Notes under the pieces: generated by a model
Seen by the model: the letters and a program-made list of their open reading frames with translations, nothing else
Told to the model about the DNA's origin: nothing
Databases searched by the model: none
Made by a program: the position numbers and the translations under genes
Assembly: GCA_030374805.1 (NCBI GenBank)
Contig: JARGSG010000025.1
Coordinates: 310,001-374,000 of the forward strand
Source: Gracilaria gracilis
Lineage: Eukaryota; Rhodophyta; Florideophyceae; Gracilariales; Gracilariaceae
DNA length: 64,000 bases
Reading direction: 5' to 3'
Shown here: in pieces, positions 1 through 10,777 of the stretch
How the letters are laid out: each line of letters starts with the position of its first letter
How positions within the stretch are numbered: the stretch's first letter is position 1

Positions 1-740
1 TTTAGTGAGACCAGGGCTTCCTTGCGAATCAGCCATGAACTGCAAAACTGCCTTGTCTTCGTGCATTTAGGGCATCTTCGCCAAGAGCATCATAATGCCT
101 TACCGACATAATTAAAAATCTTTTGTGGAACTTTTGACATACGCAAAATTTTCGGACAACTTCACTGGTGCACCGAAACTCTTGACTGAAACGCCATATC
201 ATTTCATTACCGACATAGCCGCCGCCATAGAGTTATGATTTGCCGAGCGCTTTGCGGTGGATAAGAACTCACAAAAAAACGTTCCTACATGCAAGACATG
301 AAGATCTACTGTCACCTTTCGTGTTAACACGATCACTTCACCCGCCTACGCTCACAATTGCGCTCCTTTTCTGAACCACAACGTACTCGACAGTTTGCAG
401 TGATTCCCCGCACAACCACTATAAATCGTCGTGCAACTACTTGACGAGCGCCAAGAAGACGTTTGTGACGGTGAACGGCACTCCTTACTCTTTGGGACAA
501 AATTACAACACTCAGAGTCGAGGTACGTACTCAACAGAATTTAAGGCAAACATCTAAAGATCAAAGCGACTTGAAGATGACTAACGTTGCCTTTCCTTCC
601 GTGCGTTCTTACAACTTTACCCACTCACCCATTCTTACTTGTTGTATTGTCTACCCGCGTGAATTGGAACAAAGTGCATCATTAGGAAGGTGCTGTGGGT
701 TAACTTCATGGCTTACTAACGCCCCGGTTTTTCTACTCTC
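1..740. other. No gene recognised
   Basis: I see no credible coding frame, RNA gene or strong repeat here. Open frames are short and lack recognisable motifs. The right part may belong to the Harbinger element that follows, because the end of that element could not be fixed by eye. Confidence 0.5.
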
Positions 741-794
741 CCCTTCTTGAGCAATACAAGGTACAGCTTTTCGTCGCTATCTTGCACTGGTGCA

Positions 795-1911
795 ATGACG
801 GACACTCAGAAAGAGGCAGATGTAGAGTGTGAGGTTGAACAGCAAGATACTGCTGACACGAGGCGTACTGCGGATAGTACTCCAACCAAATTAACACACG
901 GAAAGCAAACGCAATGGAAAGATGTAGATTCTATGGCAGCCGTAATGTCTATTGTGCGTTTACCAGATGAATCTATAAACGGGTCAAAACAGAAGAAATC
1001 TGTTTGGCATTCACAACTGAAACAGGGGTTGATCGTCTGTTATCCCCGTTAATGGACAAACATCTTGAGTTAAACAATCGCCAGAAAATCAACACATGAA
1101 AAGCTCGGTCATGGCGCAGCATAGCGGATCAAGGCGCGAAGATTCTTGCGGCCTGTCGCAAACTGAAAAGCAGCTTTCGTGTACTTTTGGCACATCGACT
1201 GACTGGTCACCCAACAGAACCACAACGCATGCAATGTGCCATTGGTCTCTACAATAACGCCATCACTGTATTGCAATTTTATGATATCATCCGTAATCTG
1301 AACTATGCAAAGGGGAAGCCGTTCCAGTTTCCAATTACATATGAGTGGCTGGAGAGTAGCACAACGGAGCTGGATCCCGCTCCTACGCCAAAGGAGACAA
1401 TCGATGATCCGTCGCCATTGCATTCTGCACCCTCCACGAAGAATGTGGAAGTGGCTGGCCGTCCTACACATTCAACATCCGAAATTTATGGAGGTAATAT
1501 GAGGGCGTCAAAGACAAGAGATGTGGACGATGGGGTTCTCGAAAACGATGCTGAAGGACAAGAGAGGAAAGGCCATTTGCTACAAAGGCAACCAAAGCTC
1601 AGAAGAAGGCAAAAATAGAATCAAAACAAAGCGATGAAGCAATTAAGACTGCGCTTGACTCTTGGACGAAGGGGTTTATCGACGCAAACAGTGCGTCATT
1701 GGCAGCGGCATCTGCAAGGGCAGATGCAGAAGAGAAGAGGGTGGATAGAGATTACAATTTGCGAAAAGAATCAGATGAACTCGAGGCATTGAAGGATATA
1801 TTTAATGACGATGATGAAGATAGTAGAATGTACCGCAGGGCACTAAAGAAGAAAAGTTTGCACAGAATTCTCAAAGAACAGTCCGAAAGTTCGCATGATG
1901 AAGTGAGTTAG
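795..1911 (+). pseudogene. Harbinger accessory protein (SANT/NAM-associated type), broken
   Basis: Three open stretches lie in series (about 795-1052, 1187-1618 and 1699-1911). The first is acidic and polar and ends in a Trp-bearing segment like the start of a SANT/trihelix fold. The middle begins RLTGHPTEPQRMQCAIGLY, matching the stretch that follows the SANT domain in the NAM-associated family, and contains ITYEWLESS in place of the usual 'haWevLkd' helix. The last is a charged helix ending SSHDEVS, typical of the C-terminus. The stretches are separated by stops or frame changes. The first ATG is at 795. The assignment rests on the order of these segments and on the adjacent transposase. 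Confidence 0.55.
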
Positions 1912-1934
1912 GAAAAAGTGACGAAAAGATAGGA

Positions 1935-2843
1935 TTATTTTGACAAGTAGATACCAATCTGGTTTGAACCATGCTTGTTCCATATAGAATATGCCAGAGC
2001 ATTAACTAGCATAGTATGATCTCTTTCGTCACAAACATAATCAGAATTGGAACGATAAAAATCAGTGGCATCATGAGTATTGTTGGGTGGCACACAGGAT
2101 CTTATTGGTACAATCTCCGCGAGAGGGACAAGCGATACAATATTCTTTGTTCCGAAATACCTGCACTGTTCTCTGGATTCTATTATCATAATGTGAAGTA
2201 TTGCGCACGCTCTCACAATGAAATCCATTTCATCACCGTACCAAAGTTTAGAAGGGTGTGCCAGAATATGCCACCGACTAAACAAAACAGTATAAAGTCT
2301 TTCAACACATTTTCTGAACGATATCTGGGACTTCGCAAATATCCCCTCAGGTTTTGTAGCAAGATCACGGATTGTATTCACAAGGACCTTCCAAGATGGG
2401 TATATTCCATCCACCACCAAATAAAACCAGTTAAAAGCTCTACCAGCAACTGTCAAGCTTAGTTTGAAAGCAAACATACTTCCAGCACGCACTTTGGCAA
2501 ACCGTTACAAACAATCCAGAATATTCAAATCATTAATAGCTCCAGAGTATCCAAATTTGAGATATCATAGTCGTAGAATGTCATCAAAAATTGCTTCTAA
2601 CCTCAACTCTGGAAAACTAGACTTCCCAATTGTATTTCTTTGCTTGGCCACAGATAAACATTTAAGTTTCTACCCGGAACAATCTAAAGCTCGCAAGCAC
2701 CCTGAAAACCCAAGTTTAGCATTTCTATTAATTATTATTCCCGCATTCTTTTTAGTTGGCTCTCGAAGGTGTTGTTTTTCAAATTCACGATACACAGCCT
2801 TCACAAATCGCTTTCAAAACAGAGGAAGTGTCGGCTCAGATAA
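1935..2843 (-). pseudogene. PIF/Harbinger transposase (DDE_4 / plant transposon protein type), broken
   Basis: A single minus-strand frame can be followed for about 300 codons and aligns with the Harbinger transposase core. It shows KRFVKAVYREF, the FSGCLRALDCSG region (first catalytic Asp, normally GFPGMLGSLDC), GYSGAINDLNILD (second Asp), YLVVDGIYPSW, and CVERLYTVLFSRW (catalytic Glu region), then LWYGDEMDFIVRACAILHIMII. All three acidic residues are present. About five in-frame stop codons interrupt the N-terminal two thirds, while the last 185 codons are open. No frameshift is needed, which suggests decay by point mutation and a moderate age. Confidence 0.8.
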
Positions 2844-3592
2844 TCTTAAAAACTAACCTAATGAGTCAGAGCCAACTCCGAGACTGAGCTGACGCAACGC
2901 TCCGAATAATTTTAGATTTGTAGTTGCGGAAAATATTTCTACGCAGTGTGCACTTTTTGCAAAGAAAGAATTGACTTTGAGCACCCTTGCACAAACCGTA
3001 TTGGAAACATCTTTTGGCATCTGAAAAATTCTTCCAAATTCATGTTAATTAAAAACAAACTCTGGAATTTCTGTCACAGGATTTATATAGTGCTGAGAGT
3101 AAATTCAACATTTATGTAGTGTTTTATTGGCATTGGACCGTTTTATAGAAAAATTGTGAGCCTTGTATGATCTTGATCTATCATATGTACGATAATGAGG
3201 TTTTTACTGTATTTATTCATAGTCACAGCTGCAAAGAGAAACGTAGTTATTGCAGATGCTAATAAAAAAAATTTCGTCAAATTCTTTAAATTGGTGTGTC
3301 AATATTGTGTGTGGAAGATTTATTTAGCTCACAAGAGAGTGAGTGATGCATGTCTGGGTAATATATAGTGAAGACGTACGGTTTATAGCGGCTTTTTTAA
3401 ATCGTTTGACACCTAGACTCTTTTTAGTGTGAGGGAACTCCATGAATTTTTATGGCATCAAATTCTGTCGGTGGAGATGGACTAAGGTTTGTCGGCAAGC
3501 CGTTAAGCCGTTTTACCGCCCGCCATTCAGAGAACTACACGTGGTGCCTTCTTTTGCCGCGCTAACTGTATTTCGAAGAGCCAGTGAAGATG
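2844..3592. other. No gene recognised; AT-rich
   Basis: An AT-rich stretch with short, motif-free open frames. It may hold the right end of the Harbinger element. A plus-strand frame at 3442-3693 overlaps the hairpin that follows and shows no family resemblance. Confidence 0.45.
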
Positions 3593-3708
3593 CCCTTAGA
3601 GCAAGTGTACCGGTGGTGGAAATCACACAATTGGTGATTTTTGGCCCGCCGTGGCAACCATACCGTTTGTGCAAAGAATTTCACCACCGGTAGACTTGCT
3701 CTTAGAGG
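3593..3708. repeat. MITE-like hairpin with ~30-base inverted arms
   Basis: The left arm (about 3593-3622) and right arm (3679-3708) are inverted copies sharing the core GAGCAAGT.TACCGGTGGTG, with roughly 26 of 30 bases matching. The loop is about 56 bases. Size and structure fit a miniature inverted-repeat element or its relic. No target duplication was identified. Confidence 0.55.
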
Positions 3709-4053
3709 ATCCGTATTGGTGATTCCAAACAGCTAAATTTCCAAATTTTTAGCTTTGGCGCTCAAACTGGCATCCCTATTAGATGAGGCAAAGCCATATT
3801 CTAATGCCATCGAGCTATATAGACTGCCAAATCGGACAGGATTTGGCGGGGAGTTTAGGTCGCCAAGCTAAAATTCCAACCAATCAAATGACACCATCTG
3901 GTAGAGTTGCCATTTTTTTGCTGCGAGATTCAAACCATTTGCAACAAATCACTCGAACCCTACAAGGGTAGTGTCTTGTCATGATGGTGGTGGAGAGGAG
4001 GGACTGCTGAAGCTCCTACTCGCGAAGTTTGGCTCTTGACCGTGCGGGCTTGC

Positions 4054-4320
4054 TGTCAGATGACCACGCGCAGAGCGTGCGCTGCTTGCGCGAGGTGTAG
4101 ATTTTCTCGCGTAGCTCGCGCAGCTCCTGCGGCCCGGAGCTCACAGTGGCCGACAGCTGATAATAAAAAGGCGCCGTCTGGCTCTCTGCGGGAGGATGGA
4201 GGGAGGCCAGACAGAGGGAACGCACTTCTTCCCTGTTCTTTTGCCGTGAGCACGACAGCGGCGCGACGACTCCTCTGCGCACGCCTGTAGGACAGACGCG
4301 ACATTCCTCCGACTACGCTA
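4054..4320 (+). repeat. Left LTR of the Copia element
   Basis: It begins TGTCAGATGACC and ends near CTACGCTA. It is followed at once by a primer-binding-like site and the gag region, as expected of a 5' LTR. It shares about 91% identity with 12922-13188 in the same orientation. Confidence 0.7.
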
Positions 4321-4321
4321 G

Positions 4322-4345
4322 TTATCGGTTCAGAGCCGAAATCGT
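4322..4345 (+). other. Primer-binding-site-like sequence
   Basis: Just inside the left LTR lies TTATCGGTTCAGAGCC. It resembles TGGTATCAGAGC, the complement of initiator tRNA-Met that primes most Copia elements, but the match is imperfect. The position is exactly where a primer site should be. Confidence 0.4.
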
Positions 4346-4350
4346 CCAAT

Positions 4351-5643
4351 ATGTCCAACCCTCACGATCTACCCTTATTCGATGCCACCAAAGATCTTCT
4401 CCAATGGCGGCGTAGTATTTCGGAGTGGGTGGACACCATTCGAATTGCTGCCGAAAAAGGCCCCGACAAGCGTTACAAGACAATGTTCACTATTCTTGGC
4501 CGCCTTCTCATTGAGCATGGCTTGTCGCCTGCTCAGAAAAGTATCGTCGAAGAAGTTCAGGCCAAAGAAAGAATTGACTTCCGCCAGGAAGATCAAATTC
4601 AAGCCGTTCAGGAAATTGTGGACTTAGTTGCAGTGGACCCACCGATTGCGATGGGAAATCGCCTCATATCTTCTTTCAACAAAGTCTCAAGTTGTCGCAG
4701 AAAGAAAAACGAGGACCTTGTTGCATTCGTCGACCGCTTTCGTGGGTTGGTCTCTCAGCATCTTTTGCATGCTGGATTCAGAATCTTCAACTCATATTGG
4801 TGAAGTTTTGGCTATTACTCTCATTAATAATGCCAACCGTCCCGAAAACATCCTGCACAATGCTGACTTCAGCTGCTTGAACAAACTCAATCTCGAGCCG
4901 ATCATGGACAGACTACTATAGATGGTGGTTTGGTTCCCTTCACTGCTATTAACAGGATTCGAGAGATTTCAGATCTACTTCTAAAAACTCTGGACCCCGT
5001 GGAGATGTCTGAAACTTTCGAGGGCCTGCAGGCGATATTTCAGAAACACCGCCAAAAAGTCAAGGAAGCTTCCGATTCCCTCGCCATCCAACTTTTGAGA
5101 TTTCTACAGCGAAAAGGAGATAGTAAGCCTCCGAGAATGAAAGCGATTGCTAAGCCAGCTGCTCCTCGCGTGGTTCTTCATCTGGATGATCCTGTTTCGG
5201 TCTTGCATTCTCTTTCATCGGCCACTAAACAGGCTTCATCAGAAATTTCCCGCAATGATACCGAATTAATGGTACAGCAGACAGTTCACAAAGCCCTTCT
5301 CTCCTATGGTGTACAGACTTCTGAATCGAAACGCTCTTCAGAGCCGCCCCCTTATCGAGGTAACAAGAAGGGAAATAAGAAGAAGAGAGATGCAGGCCAT
5401 CCATCGAGGAGCCCTGGAGACAGCTCGGGTTTCCAAAAGAAGCATCCAAATACACGGAAAGGCTTCTGCTTCGACTGTGGGTCTCCTGACCACTATCGTA
5501 ACTCAAATGATTGCCCGTACATAGACGGTGAAACATATCTGCAAAAAATGATTCGCCTAGAACAGGAATCTTCTCTAAAGAATAAGCCGTCCGAAGGTTT
5601 TTCTTGGAATGGCTCCACACCTTCGAGCGCCAATCGGGCTTAG
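4351..5643 (+). pseudogene. Copia gag-like region, broken
   Basis: The region starts 30 bases after the LTR with a helix-rich capsid-like segment. It ends in a basic Lys/Asn-rich linker and a zinc-knuckle motif, CFDCGSPDHYRNSNDC, of the retroviral CCHC type. Position and motif order fit the gag part of a Copia element. It is a fossil and is not intact as a single frame. Confidence 0.65.
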
Positions 5644-5905
5644 TATCGAGGCGTGGAGCCGTAAAGGCAAAGAAAATGAGAGATGATCCTAACCCCATTC
5701 TGGACCTGGGCTGTCCGAGAAGTGTTGGTGGGGTTGAGTCAGCCGTGCGTCTTGCTTCAGCACTTGGGGTCCCTTTTCAACCTCGCCCGCTTCACCGTGA
5801 ACCATTCTATCATGAATACGGGACGAACTGTGATGATGCTCTATTGCATTTGCAATCTGAAACCTGCCATTAACCGACATCAAGGGCCACAATACGTCCC
5901 TTCCT

Positions 5906-8900
5906 GTGTACATGGTGAACGGTGATGGTCTCATTCTCATCGGTAACCAACTGCTGCATGAAGAAGACCTACTAGGTCGCGAGGGACTCCTTGTGTTACC
6001 TAAGGATGTCCTGTCTGATTCGGACGTGCGATTTCAAACATACAGCTCAACTATCCCAGGTGACCCAGATGATACAACTCGGACGAGGCTTCCCGTAGCG
6101 CCGAGCACAAGCGAAGCGATATCTTTTTACTTTGCTTCGTACCGTAGTATGGTTTCGAGGACTTCAGCTCTGGTTCTGAGAAGAAAGTACTCGAACCACA
6201 AGGTGTGCCGTCAGTTTACAGCTAAGCTCCATGGTTTTACCCATATGCCTCTCGAAGACATGAAGGAGATCTGTCGCCGCGCTGGCGTCCTAACTCCAGT
6301 ACTGCAGCAGTCCCTACAAGCTGCTCTTAATAAGTGCACCACATGTCACTCCACTGGGTGGCCTTCTTCGTCCAAGAAGATCTCGTTCCGGCGATTGCTT
6401 GTCCCATTCAATAGCCGCATCCAAATTGACTTCTTCTTCATCTCGAAAATGGATAAAATACGAATCCTCCATATCGTTGACCTCTCGTCAGTCTTCTCTG
6501 TTACTGCAATGCTGGAGTCAAGAGAACTAAGTGAAGTCAAAACCGCTTTCGAGCAACACTGGGTGAATGTATACGTTCCCTCCCAGTCGCTCTCTGGTGA
6601 TCCCGAGTTCGACAAAGGAATGTTCAAGGACTTTCTCAAAGCGCATTCGATTCATTTGAGCCTAGGCCTGCTCGAAGGCACAATAGGATCGCCGTTGTAG
6701 AATCCAAGAATGACGTAGTTAGGCTTATCTCCATGAGACTTCTACGAGATTCAAGCTACTTTGCAGCTGTGCGAAAGACCGAATTCACCTACATGGAGAT
6801 CCTCTCTAGGGCCACCTTCCTGAGCAACTGTATGTATGGGAGCAGGAAAATGAGTAGCTTCGAACTCGTTCGAGGCTATACGCCCAGCTTAATGGGTTCG
6901 CCTCAGAATCATATCACAGAGGAGTTCCAAGATGTCTACCGCGAACATGTGGCAAGACGGGCTATTCAAACTCTGGAAAAGACTCGTAATCCGAAAGTAC
7001 CCACGCGGGTTCATTTCCCGCGGAATACAGTGGTATAATATTTCATACGGGGCCCGAAGTTTGGAATATGGAAAGTCGGGTTCGTACGGGAGGCACAGAA
7101 GCATTCGCTTCTGCTCTCTTCTAATGAGCAGCACCAGGGCGCCAGCATTCGTGCTGCGTACGAAGATGTCCGACTCGTTCCATAGTCCGCCCTCTTGGCG
7201 GAGCTTGACCAAATGGAATACACCTCTCCTCTTTCGCATGGGATTGTGGACGTTGACGAAGCGTCGGGCAATAAAATTGACAATACGCCTGCTTCCGAAC
7301 AACCACAAACTGGTCCTGACCTTCTGATTGGGAACCTCCTCGCAAGGGAAAGATTGACTTCCTGTTAAACTATGAGCCTATACTGTGGTCCTTCCACCTC
7401 AACGTTTGCTCCTTGCTTGCCGGAGAGAGGCAAAAGGTTGTCAATATTCCTGAAACGCATATCGGTATCCCTCATGACCCACCTCGTCCCGACAAGAACG
7501 TTGGTTCTACAGTCGTGAGGAATGTTATTCCTCCCGCCCAGCTCGTGTTTGCGGAGCAGAAGATCCTTTATCAAGCTCTAGAAGTGGTGGGGAAGGAACA
7601 CATTTCAGAATCTTGAACTCAGTTCTTGCCAAGATGGGTGGTCGACAAGGCCATTGCTAAAGAGAAGTCCGCGTACAAGGACCGTTACCACGAGATACAT
7701 CGCTCTTCTCTCCCGAAGTACGCAAACATTGTAACATCCCACCACTTCTTTCATCTTTAAGATGATGGTTAAGGTGGCGCACTTCGTCTTAAATGTCGAC
7801 TTGTTCCCGATGGTAACAGGGACAAGGAGAAAGATGGTATTCGCAAGGACTCCTCTTCGGCGCAGTTCCCAATAATCCGAACTGTGCTATCTATCGCAGC
7901 TACTCTCGGTTTACCTCTAGCCACCCTAGATATCAAAGGGGCTTATTTGCAAGGAAATGAACTGACGAGAGATATCTACATGATTCCGCCAAAGGGCTGG
8001 GCAAACCCCCGACATGTTTGGAAACTCCTTGCACCAACCTACGGCCTTGTCGAATCTGGACGACTTTGGCAGCTTGCCGTGGAGAAATGGTTGTCCGACA
8101 ATGAAATAGAATCAGTCCCTGGTGTGCCGCAGTTACTTGTACTGCGTGACGATGATGGATCGATCAAACTGGCTTTGGCCAAAGTAGTCCATGACATGTT
8201 CCTCACCGGTTTGCCTTCCGATCTTGAGCGCTTTTACCAAGATATCAGCCCAAGGTACACGGTTGGAAAGTTCGACACTTCATCGAATCTGATCTTCAAA
8301 AGACTGCAAATTAGCCCGAAGGTTGATGGCTCGATCTCGGTGTACATGCGAGAGTATATTTCGAGTACCCACAAGCTTGAGGTCCCACGTCAGTGACGCA
8401 AATCGTTCGACTAGCCATGCACACCGTTGGAACGAACCAAATTTCTTGGTCTCACCCGGTCGCTCAACTTTCTTGGGCATGGAATACTTCCTCAGGCTTC
8501 CTTCACTGCGAGCTATCTGCAGCAGCAAACATCTAGGCTCGTTGTTTCCGATCTGATACTCGCCAACCAAGTCCTTGGAGAACTCCAGGCACTTACTCCG
8601 GAACTGTTATACCGTTGCCCATCCTCATGGGCCATCTCCCCACGGTATCTCGCATTTTCAGATGCCAGTCAAGGGAAGGGGTCATATGGCCAAACTGGTT
8701 ACGTTTCCGGACTGTTCATGCCTGCGGGGGGTGATGCGCCGCCCATTCTTCATGTGCTTGACTGGGCAAGTTCCAAGCAGACAAGGGTATCATTCAGTTC
8801 CATCGCCGCTGAGATTCTTGCAGCCGCTCTGTCCGCCGATCGTGGCTCATCCATATCCTCTGCAATCGCAGGTATATATGAGGCCAATGAGGGTGTACCT

Positions 8901-9182
8901 TTTGTTTTGATTGTAGATTCGGACGGGCTCTACTCTACGGTCACCACTCTACATGAAGGCAGTGACTATCGGCCTCGGCCCACGGTTGCAAGACTCCGAG
9001 ACTCGTTTGAAACTGGTGAGATTTCTGTCCTCCAATGGGTACAAGGTTCGCAGAATTTGGCAGATGCCCTCACCAAAAGGAATGTGGTGATGTTCCGGAA
9101 GCTGAACGAAGTTATGCGTTCGGGTTCGCTCGATCTCAGCATATTAAGCAGAGCAAAGCGAGTTTCTGCCACAGGAACGTAA
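5906..9182 (+). pseudogene. Copia pol region: integrase, reverse transcriptase, RNase H; broken
   Basis: In order: a gag-pre-integrase/HHCC-like segment (LHGFTHMPLEDM ... CTTCH), an integrase core segment with IQIDFFFIS and SGDPEF, then reverse transcriptase with LATLDIKGAYLQG (the Copia 'LDVKtAFLnG' motif) and YGLVESGRLW, then RNase H with YLAFSDAS, AAEILAA, LIVDSDGL and NLADALTKR. Integrase ahead of reverse transcriptase is diagnostic of Ty1/Copia as opposed to Ty3/Gypsy. The region carries several interruptions and is a fossil. Confidence 0.8.
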
Positions 9183-9232
9183 TGGTTCGCCAAGCTGAAG
9201 GAGCTAAAAACACTGAAGACATCAATTTTCTT

Positions 9233-10165
9233 TCACTGATAGCCACTTGTTTGCTTTCCTTGGAAGATAAGTCTTCGGAGCTCCAATACGCGGAAACCCC
9301 CTCCGGTGCCTCCTAGACAGCCGCACAACGCTTCGTAAGAAAGTTCGAGTGGGTGCGGCTCTACAGTCTCTAGAATTTGGCTCTTATCTGCGTCAATGCA
9401 GACGACGTGATCGATGTTTCTTGCTCGAAGCCGAACTAAATAGACCCCGCTAGTTTGGCTTGCCAAGAATCTTAACTTTTCGGTGTCGTTTGTTAAAGCT
9501 TTGTCACGGTTTAGCTTAAGCCCCCCTGTCCTTTTTTGCAACCAATTAGCAACATCGCGGAAATTCATCAAAGCAGGAAGCATGGAGGATAAAAGCGTGA
9601 CCTCGGTGAATCGATGCCCTCCTAACCTCTCCGCCCCATTGGTGACCGAAGCAGGCAAACAGAATTGGTCTGTATTCGATATCATCATGTTCTCGGCGGC
9701 CAAGATGTATTTTCTAGGGCATTTGAATTGGGGCCTATCTCCAGGGCTCGAGACTCGAACTGGTGTCCTCAGGTGGCCTACGCAGAAATTGGTCAAAGCA
9801 TCAACAGCAGAAGCGGTTTGATGAGGTATTAGCGAAATCCGGGTTCCAACGTTGTGTACCTCACACTGCAATGGCCCATTCCAGATTTTCTGGTTGATCA
9901 TGGCGGCCACCAACCCCGGGCCCTCGATGCTGTACAAGCTAACGCTGCTCCATCCCCACTGGGGTTCATCCACATTGCGTGCGTAATACGCTGGCCCTTT
10001 GAAGACCCTGACACCATATTGGCCAGGCAAAACCCAGTCTTTTTCGACAAACATGATTTCATCGATGGACCATATGGCGCCGCCTCCGTTGTCGTATAAT
10101 CCCCAGCGGGTTGCAATTTTGTTGTTTAATCTCACCTCTGGCCTTGCTTTGCACCAACCGTACAA
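9233..10165 (-). CDS. Unknown protein, possible cysteine-peptidase-like C-terminal half
   Basis: An uninterrupted frame of about 310 codons lies antisense in the 3' part of the Copia interval. I do not recognise the family with certainty. The N-terminal half has many Trp and Gly residues (VDEPQWGWSSVSLY). The C-terminal half has TDQFCLPASVTNGAERLGG, then SGVYLVRLRARNIDHVVCID, then ILETVEP. A Cys after an aromatic residue, a later HVV and an acidic residue resemble the Cys-His-Asp spacing of papain-fold peptidases; this is a visual analogy only. The frame opens with TTG and also continues upstream, so the true start is unknown. It could belong to a nested element or be captured host DNA. Confidence 0.35.
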   Translation of the reverse strand: MYGWCKARPEVRLNNKIATRWGLYDNGGGAIWSIDEIMFVEKDWVLPGQYGVRVFKGPAYYARNVDEPQWGWSSVSLYSIEGPGLVAAMINQKIWNGPLQCEVHNVGTRISLIPHQTASAVDALTNFCVGHLRTPVRVSSPGDRPQFKCPRKYILAAENMMISNTDQFCLPASVTNGAERLGGHRFTEVTLLSSMLPALMNFRDVANWLQKRTGGLKLNRDKALTNDTEKLRFLASQTSGVYLVRLRARNIDHVVCIDADKSQILETVEPHPLELSYEALCGCLGGTGGGFRVLELRRLIFQGKQTSGYQ

Positions 10166-10294
10166 GTTTTCTCCGATGATGGCTCGGCTTTGCAGCGGCT
10201 GAAAATGTCGAAAGTTTCCTTTGACATGTTAGAGTTTGTACAGCTCATCCTTGGCGTCTTTTATTCGTGAAACGGACAGAATATCTTCGAACAC

Positions 10295-10777
10295 TCACAT
10301 CTCCCTTCGGTGGAGTCCACTCGCGCAGGCCCTTTCTTCTTTTTTGCATGAACCACTGCAATGAATCATACCGTCGTCTGAAATCTTCCCCTCGCATTTC
10401 GAGCCAGGCAGAACAATGTACCTGGTTTTTCGAGTACGCCTAGGATACCGTCGCTTTTCGACGCGTTCTGTTACTCTGTCCATAATAACCGTACAAACGG
10501 GCGTCTTAATACGAGGTGCGGGGTTCACGCTGCGACGATCGGACGCTAATATTTTGCCCATGGATTCCTTTCTATTCACACCGTGTAACACTGCCGCGTT
10601 ATCGTTTTCGAAACCTAAAAGTCGCAGAACTGCAGGTTTGTATGCGCGCCGCGGGTCTTTGTGAACCACTACTTCCCGTGGCGTTTTCCAAACTTCAATC
10701 TTCCCTGTGGGTGCCGGGCGACACCGTCCTGTCGTATGATACGCGCTGGACACCACTTCCTGTGTGTGGAGCAACAC
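10295..10777 (-). CDS. Unknown basic ORF upstream of the antisense ORF
   Basis: An open frame of 160 codons lies 129 bases upstream (on the minus strand) of the preceding frame. It is rich in Arg/Lys (VEKRRYPRRTRKTRY) with a few Cys near the C-terminus. No family is recognised. It may be the 5' part of the same transcription unit: splice-like ends (GTGAGT ... TTTTCAG) occur between the two, but the reading frames do not agree. It may equally be noncoding. Confidence 0.22.
   Translation of the reverse strand: MLLHTQEVVSSAYHTTGRCRPAPTGKIEVWKTPREVVVHKDPRRAYKPAVLRLLGFENDNAAVLHGVNRKESMGKILASDRRSVNPAPRIKTPVCTVIMDRVTERVEKRRYPRRTRKTRYIVLPGSKCEGKISDDGMIHCSGSCKKEERACASGLHRREM

Larger units (their letters stand above)
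741..2900. mobile_element. Decayed PIF/Harbinger DNA transposon with two convergent genes
   Basis: Two gene remnants face each other tail to tail. The plus strand carries a SANT/NAM-associated accessory protein and the minus strand a Harbinger DDE transposase. This two-gene layout is known for the PIF/Harbinger superfamily, where the Myb/SANT-like protein helps transposase bind DNA. Both frames are interrupted, so the copy should be non-autonomous. The outer limits are approximate, since I could not pick out the terminal inverted repeats or the expected 3-base target duplication. Confidence 0.72.
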
